In this document: positions 38,710-41,504 of the stretch, one piece after another
Numbering within the stretch: position 1 is the stretch's first letter
Layout: each line of letters opens with the position of its first letter
Assembly (NCBI RefSeq): GCF_001039355.2
Contig: NW_019775988.1
Span: 45,877-87,380 of the forward strand
Direction of reading: 5' to 3'
DNA: 41,504 bases
Source: Lingula anatina
Lineage: Eukaryota > Brachiopoda > Lingulata > Lingulida > Lingulidae
Position numbers and translations under genes: made by a program
Notes under the pieces: generated by a model
Seen by the model: only the letters and a program-made list of their open reading frames with translations
What the model was told of the DNA's origin: nothing
Databases searched by the model: none

Positions 38710-39123
38710 GGACCAGCATGGGCTATCTTCATCATCATTTTATTAACATCAACATCCCATCACGTTGTCTCCTTCAGCAGATTTGAGAACTATTCAGCAG
38801 TTTATGGAGTTGCATGCAAGGGTTGGGGAAGAGATAAGAGTAATGGAGATGAGCTGGTGATTTGTGGATAGCAGTGTTCTTAGGACAGGGTCAGAAAGGG
38901 CATCTGTCTTCTAGATCTGTCCTCTTCATGTATCATAACTTAGTCATATATCTGATGTCAGAGGAGAAATGTACATGCAAGTGTGCGTGTGCCCACATGT
39001 AAGTGTGTGTGTGCTTGAGAGAGCGAGTGAGACAGGGTAAGATATGGCACCTGTCTTCTGTATCCATCTTATTCATATATTATAACTTATTCATATATAT
39101 ATATGTCTGAGGAGAGTTATGGA

Positions 39124-39140
39124 TGTGTGTGTGTGTGTGT
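39124..39140. repeat. (TG)n microsatellite
   Basis: A short uninterrupted TG run in a wider TG-rich stretch (38975-39165) of the dachsous intron. Confidence 0.8.
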
Positions 39141-41485
39141 AAATGTATGTGTGTGCATAAGTGAGTTTACAAGTGAGAGAATAGTGGGTTCACAAATCTG
39201 ACATGCCCTCCCTTTACTTTACATATTTTGTGTTCAAAACAATAAATTTTGTTTCATTTTTGATAATATTCAAGAAATAAAGGCACTTAAAGAGATGACA
39301 AAAAATTGCAACCATCTGTATAACAGTGTAGATCTGACACCATAGCATGCAGGAATGTAACGGGGGCTGGGGGGATGGGTAAATAGAAAACTCTCCGTTA
39401 TCTCCATGCTGTTCATAAGTTACGGAATAGATATCAGGTGAAAAGAGTTACAGGAGACAACAAGAATGTCTGTATTCATAGCACACGCAGTCCAGATCTT
39501 CATAAATCATCATAAAACATGTATTGATACAACAATCACCATCAGAGCAATCTACAGATTGATTTAACACACCTGTGCTCAGACATGCTTTATAACTATG
39601 AAATCTCCACCTTCTACAAATGTTAGAATACCACACCAGTCCCTCAGAAAACAAAGGGCAGTATTAGTAGACCCCAGCAGTGGTTATTAGCTGGTCTATA
39701 CAGTGATATTACACCACATAGTGACTGTATACCAGGTAATCCACATATTTCTCACTGGGCCTTTGTTTTATAGCGTACCATATATCAGTGGTTGATACAG
39801 GTGTAGCTGAGGACTGTTAAGAGCCAGACTGGAATGTGAAGTGGACACGAGTTAACTAGGGATTGGTCCTAAACCAGATCTGGTCAGTTTTGGCCTCTTT
39901 GTCTGGACAATCACTTTATTGCTTTTTTTTTTTTTTTTTCAAAAGGAGAGGGGAGGGGTCACAATCATTGGCAAACTGCACATTCGGGTCTTTTGATTGT
40001 TCACAGAAACTTGAATTTCATCTAAGTTTTCAAAAAATGTTAAAAGCAAACTTGCTCTATAGTCAGCAGATATACAACACCTACCAACTCGAATGAAAAA
40101 ATACATGAAAAGATTGAAAAATTTGATAAGCAGCAAGTTGGAGAAAGGATATGGAAAACACTAAAATAAAACATCTGCATATGTGGTCATTGACTTTTCC
40201 TTGCACATCCCATTAAAACATTTTTAAACCCCCATTATAAGATCTGCTGTTGGAAGGAAATGTCTAACAAGCCAGGCCTGAACAGAGTACCTGGCCATTG
40301 TTTCTGATCACTTTAAGCTCACTTCAATAGCGCCTGTGCCGTCTGCTGTGAAATTCATGCAGGAATTTTGCTCCATAGAGTGTAAATTGAATGGAAATGA
40401 ACTGCCTACTGCATCACCACTAGCTAGTTAGCTGTACTCAGTTGCTTTATGCATAGACGGAATGCAAGATTGCTGATTAATGTTTTTATCATAAAAAGCA
40501 CAATTGATTTCTTTGTGAAGGATAATTGGGCGTCAGTGAGTTAGTAAGGCAGTCGCTCAGTGTTGAGGTTTCCTGTGTATTGTTGCCAGATATAACAATT
40601 ATGACAGTTATGGCTGTGGGGATTATAACAAAAAATCTTCCAGTCTATTGTGTTGTTTGATTGTGTTGCTAGTTACAATGTCTTTATGATAGACATGTGC
40701 CACGGGTTAGACCGACTACAGAAGCTGAAACAAAAACTGAATACCAACGAAAGAACCATGCTGCTTTTCTTAATTTTCCAATTTAAACCAAAACTGATAG
40801 TAGAAAAATGGGGTATAAAAATTTAAAATAGTGACTCTGCTTCAGCTCTTGATGGTATCTTGTAGGAGGTTAAATATAGGAGGTAATTTTAGGGTGAGAT
40901 AGGATCTTTAGCATGGTGTTTGAGTGTGTGACTAATGCACAAAGATGTAGAGGGGGTTATCTCGCTGTGAGTAACTAAAAAAAGAAATACTGACTGTGTT
41001 AATGACATGTTCTTCATGAAAGATGTGTAATTTTAGAAGTGGTCAGTTGTAGTTGTAGCCATGGGTCAGTACTATCAGGTCCTGAGATCTGGAGACAGTG
41101 ATGTACAGGAACCAGATACAAGATCACACCTCATCATCAACAGTGACTTGTCAATGTTCACCTCACTGTAGTATTGTGCCAGTCTGCTCTTGTGCTGGAG
41201 ATGAAAAGAAAATACTCGCTAAATTGTCTTACAAATTAAGAATTGGAAGATCAGCAGTGGTGGATGGTTAAGATTGGGGGAGGGATATTCCCTTGGGGTG
41301 GGCGAGGGCGGGGGTATGTAACCCAGCCCCCTGCTCACTCAGTCTTGATTTATTCTGATGTGTCCAGGAGATGGTTATTATAAAATATCATATCACACTA
41401 AGCAATCCATTGATATCTTTGCCCGCTTGTTATATTGTTCTCAGACTTTATGATACACAGCCATTTTCAGAACTACGGATAGTGG

Positions 41486-41504
41486 ATATATATATATATA
41501 TATA
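41486..41504. repeat. (TA)n microsatellite at the window edge
   Basis: An uninterrupted TA run continues to the last base, so its full length is unknown. Confidence 0.8.

Larger units (their letters stand above)
20535..41504 (+). other. Probable large first coding intron of the dachsous-like gene
   Basis: It begins with GTAAGT directly after the cadherin exon. No other cadherin repeat motif (DxNDNxP, LDRE, AxDxGxP) appears in the open frames to the window end, so the next exon should lie beyond 41504. Apart from the repeats listed separately, 20970-24000, 24208-29920, 30850-31880, 32134-36540 and 36670-41500 contain only short open frames without family features. A nested gene cannot be excluded but none is supported. 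Diverged direct copies of about 45 bases (containing a CTCAGTTATTT motif) occur near 34555 and 34689. Confidence 0.65.

Noticed and set aside
38379-38871. Open frames of 97 and 114 codons
   Set aside because: They run through the 88-base tandem repeat and share the same peptide in shifted frames; no family features.

Overview
This is animal nuclear DNA: AT-rich, with spliced genes (GT-AG introns, some over 1 kb), miniature DNA transposons, a LINE tail, minisatellites and poly-A/poly-T runs. The gene content (TMEM144-type transporters and a dachsous-type cadherin) fits any bilaterian. The repeat landscape suggests a marine invertebrate, perhaps a mollusc, but that is only a guess. No bacterial, viral or CRISPR features were found.

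Layout. Positions 581-5735 (minus) and 7785-15283 (minus) hold two complete tandem copies of a TMEM144-like multi-pass membrane protein (drug/metabolite transporter superfamily). I could trace ten coding exons in each, with GT-AG borders and phases that close exactly: 1365 nt for copy A, and 1194 or 1248 nt for copy B. Copy A has a Thr-rich N-terminal extension built from three 25-26-residue repeats. Copy B has two alternative versions of exon 5 whose phases allow one or the other but not both. A likely non-coding first exon of copy B ends at 16542, next to a perfect ETS-type site at 16670-16679.

Head to head with these, the plus-strand exon at 18795-20534 encodes a signal peptide, cadherin repeats EC1-EC5 and the start of EC6 of a dachsous (DCHS-type) giant cadherin. 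It ends in a clean donor at 20535. I see no further cadherin exon, so 20535-41504 is read as (part of) a first coding intron of at least 21 kb. It contains a very homogeneous 32-bp minisatellite (29924-30846), a PIF/Harbinger-like hairpin MITE (31884-32133), another TIR element (20802-20969), a SINE candidate and smaller tandem repeats.

The most notable items are: (1) the frame-enforced mutually exclusive exons in TMEM144 copy B; (2) a 604-bp TIR transposon at 8088-8691 with 8-bp target duplications, carrying a relic of a RecQ-like helicase motif and inserted into the 3' tail of an RTE-type LINE; (3) the 32-bp minisatellite, which places a palindromic E-box-like core 29 times in the dachsous intron; and (4) the TMEM144-dachsous adjacency, which may echo human 4q31-q32. 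The transporters and the cadherin have no known common pathway; their proximity may be old synteny or a shared regulatory neighbourhood.
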